This document shows positions 46,643 to 58,436 of a stretch of 64,000 nucleotides of DNA, one piece after another. The DNA is from Takakia lepidozioides (taxonomy: Eukaryota; Streptophyta; Takakiopsida; Takakiales; Takakiaceae): assembly GCA_030704615.1 (NCBI GenBank), contig CM060734.1, positions 2,232,001 through 2,296,000 on the forward strand, written 5' to 3'. The translations under genes were made by a program, and so were the position numbers. Every line of letters begins with the position of its first letter. Within the stretch, counting starts at the first letter, position 1. Under the pieces are notes generated by a model. The model was given only the letters and a program-made list of their open reading frames with translations, did no database searches and was not told the origin of the DNA.

Positions 46643-48969
46643 TCAGTGGGAGCTGCGTTGTCTAGCGGAACTTGAGCCGCACTGCCGTCTTGATGTGTCT
46701 CCAATTAACATTCCTGTCAAACTCAGGGGATGCCCCCATGGATTACTGTCCTGAGATTCCTCCAGGAGACTGGGGGGAGGGGTGTCCAGTTGCATGATGA
46801 TTGTTCGTGGATAGTGCAGAGGTGCCCGCTGACTGCCCATGTGGTCTGGAATGCTGCATGCAGACCGGCTGCGCTTTGGGGCCTCCTTTGAATATCTGCA
46901 CATAATTTTATCCAGGCTTTTCTTGCCTCAATCTGAAGGTCCCAGAATATCTTGGAGAGCGGTACAGACAAGGAGCATGTTGTTCCTGACAGTGACCATG
47001 CACATCTGGATTTCTAGATACGCCATAGAGTAGATGCTCGAAGAGACTCAAAGACTGGACATTGGATTGCTGTTGCTTTTGAGTTTGTGTTATAGATAAG
47101 TAACAGGTTGATGGGTGACAATGGCTGAGGGTCCCAGTCTATGTAGAGACCCTTCACCAAAGGCCAGATTTTCCTCGGTGCGTGGCAGCCAAGAAGGCAA
47201 TGTTCTAGTGTTTCCAGCAGGCTGGAAGTACAACATTTGCATAGAAGAGTTTCCTGGAATTGGAGCCATTCTCCCACCTTAAGAGCCCTGTTTGCAATTT
47301 GCCACAGGAATGCTGAAATTTTCCCAGGTCTAGTTTTTTGCCATATAGAGCTCCAAATGGCTTTCCAGTTTTTATTATGAAAGCCGTAGGATTGCCATCT
47401 AATGTTCCATTTGTCATGAAGGGGTTCCGGGGCTGCCATAGCTCTGTAGGCCTTTCTAGTGGTGTAAGCAAAGAAGGGGGTTGGTGACCCTTTGAATGCC
47501 CAACTACATTCTTTGGGGTCAAATTGCAAGTCCTGTAGAGGTCTTCCGAGGATCCAAACAAAAGTACAACTAGAAAGCCAGGCCTGAATGGGTATTGCAG
47601 GGTCTGGCTGTGGGTTCATGTCTTTTGTGGGGGAGGACCAACAACATATTCTCACCGGTGTATGAACAAATAGAGGGATGTGTGACCTGTCTTGGTTTTG
47701 AAGGGATAGGACCATTGTAATCGGGTGAATAGAGAATGGATAGCCCAGGAAGCCGTATTGAATTCTATCCACCATGAAGAAGACGAAGAGGGTGCTGTTC
47801 ACAATCCCTAGAGACCAGAAATTGGTATTCGGAGTTGAGCCTCCCAATTGTAGGTTTGCAAGCCAGGATGATGGAATTGACTCCTTAATTGCCTGATAGC
47901 CCCAATCAGCTGTAGCCTTACCCACTTTGAGAGCAACGGATGTGTGGTCTTTAAAAGAGTGGTTGGTCCAGATATCCTTGATTTGACTAACCCCTTCTTT
48001 GTCCCATGAAGACCATCTCTTTGCCTGGGATTTCTGAGCTTGCGATAGATCATTGTTGTTCAGAAATAAATGTTGCCTTAATGTTTCCTCGAGGGATAGG
48101 GGTTCCGATTTTTTGAGAAGGTGTCTTAGCCTTCCCCACGCTTGCCAGATGGTTGACCATGATTTGAGTTTAAATCCTTGCGTGACCCAGCGGAAGGATG
48201 GGTTCCATAGAGAGTGTTTGAGAGGCGAGGAGCTTTGAATGTTCCCCGCCACCAAGAATTTCCACCATCCCCCTTCTGGGCCGAAGAAACGTGGTATCCA
48301 TTTACCTAGCAGGGCCGTGATTTGTGTGTCTGGATCAATCAGGCTAAGGCCCCCGAACTTTTTGGGGAGACAGATTTGTTTCCAGGATACTTGTGGCCTT
48401 TTGCGATGGGAGTTTGAATCCTTGGCTCCCCAAACAAAATTTCTAAGAAGAGCTCTGATCTGCTTGGTTTGAGATGGATTAGGCCTCCATGATGAAGAGA
48501 AGAACCAGATGCCAGCCGAATGAATTTGATTGACTGCCAGAACTCTGCCTGTCAGTGATAGGTGCTTGGACCCCCATAAGGCAAGTTTTTTTTTAAATTT
48601 CGAGAGAGTCGGTGCAAAGCGTTGCTCATCTGTGAGATCCACTTCGAATGTGTAACCTAGGTATGTTGTGGTTTGACCTGGTTGAAGCCATGAGAGGCCT
48701 AAATGTGACCCCCATGATGGAATGGTGCCTATGGACGATGATGCTGTGTTCCCCACTAATATTGCACATGTTTTGGCCCAATTAACTTTGAACCCCGAAG
48801 CTTGACAAAAGGAATTCAGCGTTTCTGATGTACTATTGAGGTTTTGTGTGGTCGCTTTCAGAATTAGCAGGGTATCATCGACGAACATAGAGTCTTTGAT
48901 TTGCGCAGGCAGGTGGGTATGGTAGTTTGAGACCTGTAGTCTCAGGATGACTTGGTTGTTTTCTAACAT
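46643..48969 (-). pseudogene. LINE ORF2: C-terminal RT and zf-RVT domain
   Basis: A 651-codon open frame (48969-47014), unusually intact. It starts inside RT at the palm motif MFVDDTLLILKATTQ (the F/YxDD box). It continues with ASGFKVNWAKTCAILVGN, YLGYTFEVDL, SLTGRVLAVNQIH, and PKKFGGLSLIDPDTQ near the thumb. The C-terminal zf-RVT domain is WSSIWQKTRPGKISAFLWQI, ANRALKVGEWLQ, CKCCTSSLLETLEHCLLGC. A stop at 47014 follows LRASTLWRI. A further ~110 codons in a shifted frame (VPLSKIFWDLQIEARKAWI) complete the usual plant LINE tail. The N-terminal endonuclease and fingers are missing, so it cannot function alone. Confidence 0.9.
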
Positions 48970-49364
48970 ATACCATGTGGTTGTGGTTTGGCTGGTGTGT
49001 GGGGATTGAATCCGTTCAGGTGAGGATTAAAATTGAGGGCCTGTGCTGCTGCTACCTGGTTTTCGAATGCAATCGAGAAAAAACCCCTTCCCTTATAGTG
49101 GCATAAGTGTTGCTTTAGCGCCCCTGGTCCACCCAAGTGGCGAAGCGCCCAGTCCCGGACATGGGCTCTGCCCATCTTTTTCCCCGGAAAGTGTACTAAG
49201 ATGTCTCTTTCTTCCAATGATTCCACTCTCTTACGCATCTGAGGCACATTCATGGAGATAAGATCCCATTCCCTTGCCATGGCTTCCTGCTCCTCCACGT
49301 CTTCCTGAACAAGGTATGCATGATCGTCCTGGGTGCTGTTGTCTATGGTATGCACGGGGTCCAC
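48963..49364 (-). pseudogene. LINE ORF1 (RRM-like, DUF4283-type) fragment
   Basis: A 133-codon frame with RDILVHFPGKKMGRAHVRDW, ALRHLGGPGALKQHLCHYKG and RGFFSIAFENQVAAAQAL, the pattern of plant LINE ORF1 nucleic-acid binding domains. The usual zinc-knuckle C-terminus is missing: seven codons after AKPQPHG the sequence has already entered ORF2. The N-terminal Met is probably not the original start. Confidence 0.75.
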
Positions 49365-49852
49365 CTGACGGTATGTACCTGCTGACGTGCTGGTTGAATC
49401 GCGCGCATTGGTGAGTTTGTTCTTCTGGCGGGTGGGTGATGAGGAAGGATCGATCTGGCCTGGTGGGCCACGAAAAAACCAGTGCCCGAGGATGGTTGAG
49501 GACGGGTGATCGGCGGGGTTCTGGAAGGGCAGATGCGCTTCCTTGAATTGGAGTTTCGGCGTAGCTGTGAGGCGTGGAAAGGACCCATCTCGGAGAGAAG
49601 AAAATCACAGAGGCGTGATAACAGAAAGCAAGAGAGTAAGCAGTAGGAACAGTGGAGCTGGGATAGATGAGCGCTGGGTCGAAGTGACTTAGAGAGTAAG
49701 TGCAGTGTAGCGAGAGAGTGGAGGGGGGGCAGGGGGGCTGGTATCAGCTTCTGAGGGGCCCGACCAGGTGGCAGGCGTGAAGTTAAGCGCCATGAAGTTG
49801 GCGGTGACAGCAGGGGCTTTGGAATCCTGATACGGATGGATGAGCGGGGCAT

Positions 49853-50955
49853 ATTTTTGACGTTTATCTAAAATTGAGTCGTTTGGGTAGCGATCATGGC
49901 AAAATGTGAATTCAATAAAATGGATGATGAGTTGTGGGGATGGTGAAGTGGGAGGTAAAGTGTTGATGGGTAGGCCATGTACTAGGAGTAGGTCCGGGAA
50001 AGCCTAGCTGGGCATGAGCATGGGGAGCGGGTACATATGCATGGTAGCAGCCATGGTGGCACGGCGTGGTCGGGTGGCCGACCTTGGTAGGTGCCAGCGT
50101 TCATGAGCGAGAACCATCGAGTTTCAGCATATTTTAAAAAAAACTTATGGAGGTGTCAGATTGCATGGTTGTGTCGCGTGATATGTAGGCCATGTATGAT
50201 CGGGTATGTACATTGGCTGAGGAGATGTGGCCAAGTGTCGCGAGCTTGATGGGTGGTTGAACATAGTGGGCAGTATGGGGATGGGAATAAGTGTGGCCAA
50301 AAGATGTGTTTTCGTTGGTGGCCCATGTATTGGGCGTACCTGAATTTACGTGTTTGTTGGATTTGTGCGTCAGTGGTAGCTTTGGTTAGCCAGAAGTGAT
50401 TTTGAGAATTTATGGAGTAAAATATCAGATTGAGTCCATTTTTGGATGTGTACTTTGGTATGGCTGATGGAGGCGGCAGCTTGTTTGTTTGCTTCTTTGG
50501 TCAGAGTGGTCAGAAAGTTGCGAACTGGCCTAGGTGCAGGCGGGTCTGGGATTGGGTGTATGAACCAAAAGGGATGGGTGTGAGCGATGTGGATAGGGTC
50601 GTTCGTTGGTACTACTGGGGGTTGGGAGGTGCCGAGTTGGGCGAGTAAGTCTGCTTCCTCATTTCCATGAATACCAGTGTGTGAGCCGACTTTGAGTAAA
50701 TGGACTGGGTGGTTTATGGAGGTGGCTTTTTGAACGATGGCGGCGATAAGGTTACGGTCGGGGTGATGGTGGTGGGAAGAGGGGCGGGAGACGTGGTTTC
50801 GGATAAGATATAGGGAGGTGAGGCTGTCAGTGAAGATATAGTATGGGGGGGGGGAAGCATCAAGCAGGGAGAGAGCGTCCTGGATGGCCATAAGTTCTGC
50901 TCTTAGGTGAGGGAAAATCCCTGGAACGAATTGAGAAACAGAATCGGTGGTGAAG
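49853..50955 (-). pseudogene. RNase H element fragment (copy D)
   Basis: Minus strand. FVPGIFPHLRAELMAIQDAL, PYYIFTDSLTSLYLIRNHVS, PDRNLIAAIVQKATSI and VGSHTGIHGNEEADLLAQLG give the E, D and last D of an RNase H fold. The first catalytic Asp strand is missing because similarity ends at 50,955, near a GATCAT word. Downstream, HPSSSRHLATSPQPMYIPDH recalls a decayed Cys/His C-terminal motif, and HDRYPNDS with KRQKYAPLI matches copy B. The fragment stops at 49,853 where the LINE begins. The longest open part is 50891-50370 (173 codons). Confidence 0.8.
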
Positions 50956-51690
50956 AATGATCACTAGCAATGTCTATCGATATTCCTCTTGATGGACCAG
51001 AACTAATCCTCACATCGAATTCTTATCTGTTTCATTTATGCGCATTCTCATCATCTCATATGGTTCTTTAGTTCTTACACACAAAAACACATCCTCATTC
51101 CATCACTCCATTCTTCACGCGCACACAAAGTGAATTGCACTTCCTTTTTCTTCTTCTCATTCATAAATCACAACACCGCAAGAACGCAGTATTAAATCTA
51201 CCATTGCAGAATAACTCTATAATCTACCTCCTACTCACTCTACTCCCGGTCACGGCTCTCTGGCTCAATTGACACTTTCTGCTTCTCATTATCGCTTTAT
51301 ATAGCAGAGTATTTCAATAATTGTAATAACCGCTCAAAAACTCCTTCTTCCATCCTTTACAATTTTTCATCCATCTCTTCTATCATTCAGTCCAAGATAG
51401 ACTATCGACTGTATACAAGATATCGAAGAACATTGCTCTATCGCAGCAATATCGAAGGTATCGCAGGCTAGAAAGATATTAAAAAGTTTTGAAAATTGTC
51501 ATTAAGTCAGAAATTCCTATTATTCTACAAACATACTGGCCAAGTCTCAAAGCGAACCAAAATCATTTCAATGGGCAACCATCCGTTGAGCCATTGAATG
51601 AATTTTGATTGACCTCATACTAGTACGGGACCTGTTAGAGGGTGTCCCAAACGTAGTGGCAAAGTTTGAAAGCAAACAAAAATGATTTGG
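50956..51690. other. AT-rich spacer, nothing recognised
   Basis: No frame, repeat or motif that I can support. Confidence 0.5.
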
Positions 51691-51945
51691 ATGGGCAATC
51701 ATCCGTTCACCCGTTGAATGAATTCCGTTGGATCTGCTATTACTTTGGGACCTGTTGAACTGCGTTTCGCGCGCTTTTGATTTTTTTTTCATTCTATTTT
51801 TGAAGTGTATGTGTAATGACTCCATATGCAACGTGCGTGCCAAATTTGGGAGTGAACAAAATTCATTTGGACGTAAAACCACAGTTTCTTTCCTGTTTTG
51901 CACTCCAAACTTGATTTGTGTTCTACTTCATGCACTCTTCAATTT
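51691..51945 (-). repeat. Dispersed repeat, inverted copy of 39.3-39.55 kb
   Basis: On the minus strand GTGCATGAAGTAG, CACTCCCAAATTTGGCACGC and GCGAAACGCAGTTCAAC follow the same order as at 39,330-39,540. The adjacent 51,570-51,720 has two internal copies of a CATCCGTT(G/C)A(G/C)CC(A/G)TTGAATGAA block. Confidence 0.75.
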
Positions 51946-51973
51946 CACCCCCCCTAAATAGACCAGCTCCTGG

Positions 51974-51996
51974 GGGAAGGCGGAGCCCGCCTTCCC
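51974..51996. repeat. Perfect 10-bp GC-rich hairpin
   Basis: GGGAAGGCGG (51974-51983), AGC, CCGCCTTCCC (51987-51996). It resembles in kind the hairpins at 26.16-26.31 kb and likewise sits at the border of element-like DNA. Confidence 0.7.
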
Positions 51997-53550
51997 GCCG
52001 CCAGTCTTTGCTAAATATCTTAGTCATGACTAAATCCATAGGGTTTCACCATTTTCCTACTATCCTCAAGGGCGTTACCTCTCTTTGTAGCGGATCCACT
52101 AACTTACCCCTAGCTAGGTGTTTAGCACCGTCTCCCGCCATAGCTCGTCCAGCGGCCCTTAGATCTGCCCTGCAGCCTCGCAACACCCCGGCTTTGCTCT
52201 ACCTCATTCATAAGACTCGCCTCTTCTCTATGCGTCTTTTAAGCTATCTCTTGCTAATCTTTTTAGCGATCTATGGGTGAATATGTTCTGCGACCGCTTG
52301 GTACCTCCTCTCTCGCCGGGCCCACTGCATCCAGCCTCAGGATGCTCGTTCCACCCGTCAACTCAAAGCTCACTACACCAGCAGCTTCGAAGGCCACCTG
52401 ACGGTGTATACGCTTATCCATGTTATGTTTACTTTCTCGATTCTTACTCTGGCGTTTTCAAGTTCCCATTTTTGGCGTTGGAAGGTCTACCACCCACCTC
52501 CTCTCTATCAGCTATGGAATGATTACTCTACAGTTATGTCTATAGCGGCACTCCACTCTACTTTGGGCGGACGGATTCTTCCCCACCCCCCATCCGGTGC
52601 ACAAACCGAGCATTCCCGTAAGGTGCACAACTTTCAAGCAATGGCATCTCTGACCTGGCGAATCTTATGTACTATAGTATGCCCATTGGGAGGGCAGTTG
52701 CCTATCTGTGGCATGAAGGCAAGCCTTATCATTTGGTCCCCAAAGTCCCAGCCAATCCGCCGGCTCCAGCAACCAGCAACTCAATGTCTACTCCCCATCA
52801 GGAAGCATACTTATCCCTCACTCATAATTTATACCTCTCCTTCCTTTATTACAATCGTTTCCACACTTCCTACTTTGCTATCTCTTCAATTCATGCCCTA
52901 CAGTGCCCACACATATCACCGCTAAAAGACTCTACTCAGTACTCAAGTGCTCGATCCTATTTGCCTGACTCACCCTCAAAATCCGCCCAACACCTCAGAT
53001 CCTTTGCTCAAAAACCCCCCCTATATAGGTCCCAGCCATCATCCAAGACCTTCTGCCCTACCATAACCCACCCACTCCCACTGCAGATCCCCACACCACC
53101 TATTTCATACCCTACTGCTGCACACTGAATCTTCTCAGCCTGCCCAAGCTCTGGATACCGGCGTTGCTTCCCTATTGGCACCTTGTTACACATACAGCCT
53201 CTCTGCTCCTGCCCGCCGACTTTGCAAACTACACAAACGACCACAGTATTCTATTAAAGAAGTCCCTCAATTGCCACATTTCCTATACTCTCTCCCTCCC
53301 ACAGTTGCACTGCCCCGCCCTGCTTGATTACACAGCCACTTTGGCACCTCCCCCATCTCCTTTATACTACACCTCTCCCTCAATTCGCCCCAATACCCAA
53401 TTCACTTCCCCCTGTCCAGTTTCTGAGTACCAGCCATCCCCCATCTCAGCCCTGCGAGTTCTCACCCTCTACTGAGCCATCCATCCTTACTAGCTTGGTG
53501 CTCCCATCCCCCCCCCCACTTTCCCACAGCACCAGAACTTTTGACATGCA
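51997..53550 (+). other. Unidentified C-rich, largely open region
   Basis: Overlapping plus-strand frames (51918-52280, 52277-52522, 52404-52925, 52667-53128, 53164-53475, 53324-53740) succeed each other, as in a decayed coding sequence with frameshifts. Proline-rich composition resembles the RNase H element fragments, so an element remnant is likely. No domain was recognised and I assign no function. Confidence 0.4.
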
Positions 53551-54402
53551 TCAGCCTCTACTGAGAGAGGTGACTTGCGCCTCCAAATGGCCCACCCGTG
53601 AATCAGACTGCCCAGTGGAATCTGCATACGAGTTAGTATGGGCAGCATTCGTATACTGTGGCACGGTCGGTGCTACTGCTGGCGTAGGGGATGTCGCCGG
53701 GGCGTATGGCCGTGCTCCTCCTACATATGACGGCATATAGTGTAGAGCGGGTTGGATCACCGCTAATGGCGTCGGCTCCTACGTGGGCTTGATCGTAATG
53801 TATGATGGAAGTGCAAAGTCGGGCATCTTGGCCCGTTGTACCTGGCGATGCTTGTTGTCGAACTCCTTGCCGGCTTGTATGGCATCTACCAGTGTTGCAG
53901 GTCTTTGCTGCAAAACATGAAAGTGAGTGGTCTCTCGTAATCCAATCAGAAAACAATCCTTCAGTACCCCATCATCTAGGGGGGTTAAAGGGTTTTGGAG
54001 TCGCATCAACTCCCGAAATCGCATTTCAAAGTCCGCCACCTCCTCTGTGGGGCCTTGGCGGATCCTGGCCAGTGCCATCAAGACACTAATGAACTGGTGG
54101 ACCGCTCGAAAATGATCTAAAAATGCGTCCCGAATCTGCTGCCAAGTGACGAATGTACCTAGCGCATGTTGCCAATACCAAGTGGACGCCCTACCCCTCA
54201 TGGTCGTGGGAAACCATAGCAACCAATAGGCATCGTTTAACGCTTGGTTAGAATAGCAACACTGAATAAAACTTTTCACATGATACTCTGGGTTTTCGTG
54301 TGCTTCCCTGGAAAACCAAGGCAAATGCTTGGGTAACGTTAACGGAGGCAAGCCTGCTGGGACCACAATAGGTACCTCAGGAGGTCCTGGAACATGTGCC
54401 AT
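53551..54402 (-). pseudogene. gag: Ty3/gypsy Gag (fourth retroelement)
   Basis: A 208-codon frame, 54402-53779, shows a retrotransposon Gag domain: LPWFSREAHENPEYHVKSFI, RGRASTWYWQHALGTFVTWQ, IRDAFLDHFRAVHQF, RIRQGPTEEVADFEMRFREL and GVLKDCFLIGLRETTHFHVL. The C-terminal part continues in other frames to 53,551 (PSYVGGARPYAPATSPTPA, STGQSDSRVGHLEAQVTSLS) and then the similarity ends. No zinc knuckle, protease or RT of this element is in the window. It differs from the Gag of elements 1 and 2. Confidence 0.85.
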
Positions 54403-54691
54403 CTAACGACGGCAAAGGGCTCCTTGACCTGGCCGGTGGTGTATAAGGGGGACTAGATACAGGGGAAACCACTCGTGAACACTCGATCTCTAAAGAGCTG
54501 TCAGTGTTCGCTCCTTCCCACTCTATCTTACCCAAACTTCTAGTTTCTGAGTCTGATTGTGGACTCAATGCTGGGTGTTTCCCTAGCAGTTGATCTCTGA
54601 CGGCTTCTCGAACCAGTCTCCTTTGCAACCTAGTATCAAAAGATATGCTATCCAAGCTTGGGAGTGTGGCTCTTGATCCTGAGCTAGACAT
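54377..54691 (-). CDS. Short frame upstream of Gag
   Basis: 104 codons, Ser/Arg/Pro-rich (LQRRLVREAVRDQLLGKHPA, VVSPVSSPPYTPPARSRSPL). It overlaps the Gag start by 26 bases in another frame. It could be the N-terminus of the same Gag separated by one frame change, or a leader peptide frame. No known domain. Confidence 0.4.
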   Translation of the reverse strand: MSSSGSRATLPSLDSISFDTRLQRRLVREAVRDQLLGKHPALSPQSDSETRSLGKIEWEGANTDSSLEIECSRVVSPVSSPPYTPPARSRSPLPSLDGTCSRTS

Positions 54692-54894
54692 ACACTCACT
54701 ATTGTGCTGATGAGGATTCTCCTACCTCAGCCTGTACTAAAGGACCTATATTACCTTAAACAACCATGTCAAGAATAAACGAGGTCAGATTTAAATACCT
54801 TCCATGGAACCTTGGCGATGGAGGCACGTCAGTGTGCAATTTCCCGTGAATTACCCAGTCTTCAGGTGGTCGGGGCACGTTGCAGTACCTACAC

Positions 54895-55521
54895 TCATCC
54901 AACCGAGGAAATAGCATGCACTAACTTTAATGGAATGAGAGGGAGGAAACTTGTGGGAATTTCCCGTGCAAAGTAAAATGGCGGCGGTTGTTCTGGATCC
55001 GCAATGACGCCTTTGGGAGCCGCTAAAGGACGTCCTTCAATCCAAGTGATGTCGTGTATGGTGGGCGCCACGTCCAACTGCCCGTTGGTGATCAATTCGA
55101 TGATTAGTGCTGCCTCACTCTCACTGCGATTGTTGTAAAATCTGGGTGGACAAATGTAGGTGATAGTAGTGTTCGGGTGAGGTAGGCGTTCCTCTACCTC
55201 CAGATAATCTTCTAACCCACACCCAAACAGCCAACACATCCAGTCAAATGGAAGATAAATAAAGCTCTTTTTGCTCAAAAAGGAGGTGGCCTCCCCAGAC
55301 CTCTGAATAGTGGGAAGAGGACGATGGAAATCGATGCCTTCGTCGGCGATGGTGCGACACAAGGGACAGCACCCTAAATACACCACTTGCCAGGCGAGAT
55401 ATGCCTCTAACGAGGATTGCACATTGAGATTCCCTAAGAAGGGGGGTTGGCAGCACCCGGGCCAACGTGTATTAAACCTGAAAAAGGAAGAGATGGGGGC
55501 AGTGAGAGCATTGTCCCCCAA
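54895..55521 (-). CDS. Hypothetical protein frame, unknown
   Basis: A 208-codon open frame without a convincing ATG start (it is open because the preceding stop is a TAG near 55,570). A strong splice acceptor, CTCTTCCTTTTTCAG, ends at 55478. The likely coding part is therefore an exon starting at 55477. It contains TRWPGCCQPPFLGNLNVQSS, CCPLCRTIADEGIDFHRPLP, FIYLPFDWMCWLFGCGLEDY, and DPEQPPPFYFAREIPTSFLP. Four cysteines (CC, CPLC) may bind metal, but no known fold was recognised. It lies 200 bp upstream of the Gag region on the same strand. It may be an extra ORF of that element or a captured host exon. Confidence 0.45.
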   Translation of the reverse strand: MGDNALTAPISSFFRFNTRWPGCCQPPFLGNLNVQSSLEAYLAWQVVYLGCCPLCRTIADEGIDFHRPLPTIQRSGEATSFLSKKSFIYLPFDWMCWLFGCGLEDYLEVEERLPHPNTTITYICPPRFYNNRSESEAALIIELITNGQLDVAPTIHDITWIEGRPLAAPKGVIADPEQPPPFYFAREIPTSFLPLIPLKLVHAISSVG

Positions 55522-57434
55522 TGGCCCTACTTTGGCCGAGATCCAATACCCTCGGTACTATTCGGCGACGTCCAGTATGCGGCCGCTCATTAACCTGCAA
55601 ACTACGATTGCATCTTTGGTTCGCACTTCGCCGGATCGGGTGCTGGAAATAACACAGTAAAGACCCACCATGCGTGCCTCAAAAGACAAGTAAAAATGAT
55701 GGGCTTCCACATGATCGGTGACCATGCTGCAGCTTCATGATTGCCATGGCGTTAGTAATTTCAATGAATACTGATCCAAACACCCTCATGTAAGAGCTTC
55801 TAATCTTCATGTGCATGGGGTTCCTGAATCTCCACCTGATGGAGTAAGATCATGAATAAACAGTAAAGTATTGCATAGAAACAAATCAGGACGAGAACAC
55901 ATATTGTTAGTCCGTCCATAACAATTTGGAGAAGTCCCGACTATTCACTTACCTCCCGGCAGACGCACCATTCATATGACGAGCCCTGAGCGCGCGCGGT
56001 CAGGGTGACGGCATAGTAGTCTAGGGGGGCCGAGGTAAGTTGCGGTGTAGGTTGGGCTCACTGATCTGCCTACACGACTGCGGTTAGTGCAGGGGGTCCG
56101 TGGTGGTACATGGTGGCTATGATCACTATCTAAGTCCTACCGGCAAAGAGAAATCACGTACTCTTCTTCATAGGGCGAGTTTGCGTTTCTAAATCTTACG
56201 GTATCCTACAATCTACTCAGTAACTGCCTTCCAAGTCTTTGTGTTTTATTGTCTAATTCCTACCGCCTAGGCCCCCGAGCCGCCTATAGCCGAGACATGT
56301 TTTAATCCCTTCACAAGGCACCTGTTGAGCCTAGGGAGAAGAGGGAAAATCGTCCTCTCCCAATGCCCCTCCTTCGCCGAGGGCTTGAGTTCAAGTCACC
56401 TCTAAATGGAAGGGCCAACGCTTCCTACCCCAGAGCCTAAATACTTTGTGTTAGGAAAGGAGTGGCCAAAATGCCTATCGTCATCCAATAGGTTCACTCA
56501 ATTCAATAAGGTGGTTCTAAGCCCTTCAACTTAATGGAAAATATTCATTAAACTATTGTTTCTTTGGAGGATCTATAATATACTATTCCACATGGATGAA
56601 AAGTCTTAGAGGCAAATGAAAGCTGTCTTTTCATCCATCCAATTGGATGAGCAGTTGGCGTGAGTTGTCATTTCATCCATCCAGCTCCTCAAGGCGAATT
56701 CCAGGATTTTTCATCCATCCAAGAAGTAGAAATGCAAATAATAGGCATTGTGAGTGCCGTCGACTCAATAATTTGGCCCCGCTGCTAATCAGCTCCATAA
56801 ATCACCAAACTTGGTGACAAACTACAATTATATACCCCGTATCAGCTTGTAAATTCTCAGCTCCATCGGTGGTAAACATTTGCGCTTCTCGCCATTCGTC
56901 GTATTTTCGCTACACACATATTTTGTGGTATATTTGGAAATCAAATCCCTAGTGATGGCTCTGGGGTCTTTGACCCTGCCACTGAGTCATAGGTTGTCCG
57001 GAGTCCCCTCCAGTTGTCCCGCACCGCTAACAAGTCCACGCTTTGCTGTTTGAAGTCGTCCTGACCTGCTGTCATTCGGATGCGGCCAATTGCTTTGTTG
57101 CGATATTTCATCGCTATACATGTCGCTTCCACCAATTGCCAAGCTCCTCGCCGTGTGTTCCTACTGGACTTGAAAGGCGGGAGAAAATAGAGATCGCAAT
57201 CTGGGACTGGAACAGTTGTCCTGGAACAGTTGTCCTGTAACTCGCCGTTTCTGGTACCGAATTGGCAGCTGTCGAGCGGCTTTTACTCACCCATCCCTTC
57301 GTTATCCGAGGTGGAAACCCCAAGATAGAAGAGTTGGATATCTCTAAGCACTCGGCCCGCTCAGAACAATCAGTCATGACCTACAGCTAGTGTATCATGG
57401 TTGTGCTTCCTGTTTGTATTTCTTCTTACCTTCA
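55522..57434. other. No supported gene; short repeats
   Basis: TTTCATCCATCCA recurs near 56,632, 56,671 and 56,708 with inverted GGATGA words between. Minus-strand frames at 57377-57114 and 57135-56941 have no recognised motif. A B-box-like GTTCAAGTC near 56,390 has no cloverleaf around it. Confidence 0.5.
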
Positions 57435-58239
57435 TGTTAACAATTTACCTCACTGTGTATACTTAAGCATTAGATTGCTTCAGTATCTATCAGGTTCCAT
57501 TCACGCATCCATTCATTCCACAGCTTCACTCAAGTCTCTCTACACAGTGTGATTGTATCGAATAAGTATCAGATTGAGACTTATCATATATCAGGCCAAA
57601 GCCATGGTGTCCCTAGCCTGCTCTATGGTATATCACTACAGCTTTGCATGTATTAAGCATCTACTGATCATCTCTTCTCCTTCACCGTGCTCTCCATCCT
57701 TGCTCCCGTTCCCGCTCTCCGCCTGATCTCCTCTCGTGAATCACCAAGAAGTCCTCTCCGTCCGTCCTCTCCATGTTGCTACTCTGCCTAATCTACCTGC
57801 AAGCTGTTCTAACCGCCTAACTAACTAACTGTCACCCAAGAAGTAAGCACGTTCCTTCTGCAGATGTCGTTCCCACACAGTTATTTCCTACCAGTGATAA
57901 CCGTTCCCTATGTACGCTGTGATGGCTGTGCCAAGCTGTATCGGGCTGTGATGGCTGTGTCAGACTGTGTCGGCTGTGACTGGCTGTGTAAAGCTGTGTC
58001 AGGCTGTGTTTGGTTGTACGAAGCTGTGTCGAGCTGTGATAGACTGTGACTAACTGTGTACGGTTGTGTACGGCTGTGTCGGGCTGTGTAAGAATGTATA
58101 TGGCTGTGATTGACTGTGCAACCTTGTGTACCACCCCCCTAAGCTTGTGTTCTAAGTCTACCAACGTAAATGTGCGCAAAAATTAAGGGTACCCTACAGA
58201 ACCCGTAAAACTGTCTAAGTCCCAAACAGCCCTCTAACA
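57435..58239 (-). repeat. Candidate 3' LTR
   Basis: Begins TGTTAGAGGGC directly after a polypurine tract and ends TTAACA, giving a TGTTA...TAACA inverted terminus of 805 bp. It contains the TGTGxxGGCTGTG minisatellite. The partner LTR lies outside the window, so the left border is a guess based on the inverted terminus only. Confidence 0.5.
57915..58130. repeat. Minisatellite, GGCTGTG(A/T) units
   Basis: About twenty imperfect units of 10-11 bp (GGCTGTGATGGCTGTGTCAG and variants). The same motif forms a second block at 62,596-62,745. Confidence 0.85.
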
Positions 58240-58240
58240 T

Positions 58241-58256
58241 TATCCCTCCCCCTCTC
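58241..58256 (-). other. Polypurine tract
   Basis: Minus strand GAGAGGGGGAGGGATA ends one base before TGTTAGAGG. This is the standard layout for priming plus-strand DNA synthesis next to a 3' LTR. Confidence 0.7.
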
Positions 58257-58436
58257 AAAAAGCCGTATCCTCACGGTTTACTGTTTAGGATCAGCAAACC
58301 TTTGTGAACGAGCACCCTTCTGTCGGTGAGAGTCCTTTGGAGGGCTCTGTGTGCGAGCCCAAGCCCTGTCACTAGCTGATGGAGATAAGTGTCGACTAGC
58401 TGGAACTGCCAACCCTGCGTTAGTTTGAGAAGGAGG

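Larger units (their letters stand above)
46171..49850 (-). mobile_element. LINE retrotransposon with large internal deletion
   Basis: Minus strand. The order is a 5' region (49.85-49.37), ORF1 (49364-48963), then the C-terminal half of the RT protein (48969-47014) and its tail to ~46,650. A pyrimidine-rich run on the plus strand at 46,171-46,204 may be the poly(A)-like 3' end. The endonuclease and the first half of RT are absent. The 5' end abuts the broken RNase H fragment at 49,853. Confidence 0.85.

Noticed and set aside
49343-49852. 169-codon minus-strand frame ahead of LINE ORF1
   Set aside because: Ser/Pro-rich with no domain and overlapping ORF1 in another frame. It is probably LINE 5' leader.
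56330-56410. Possible tRNA (GTTCAAGTC B-box-like word)
   Set aside because: No acceptor or anticodon stem can be folded around it.
57832-58179. 115-codon frame made of TQ/HS repeats
   Set aside because: It is the translation of the minisatellite inside the candidate LTR.
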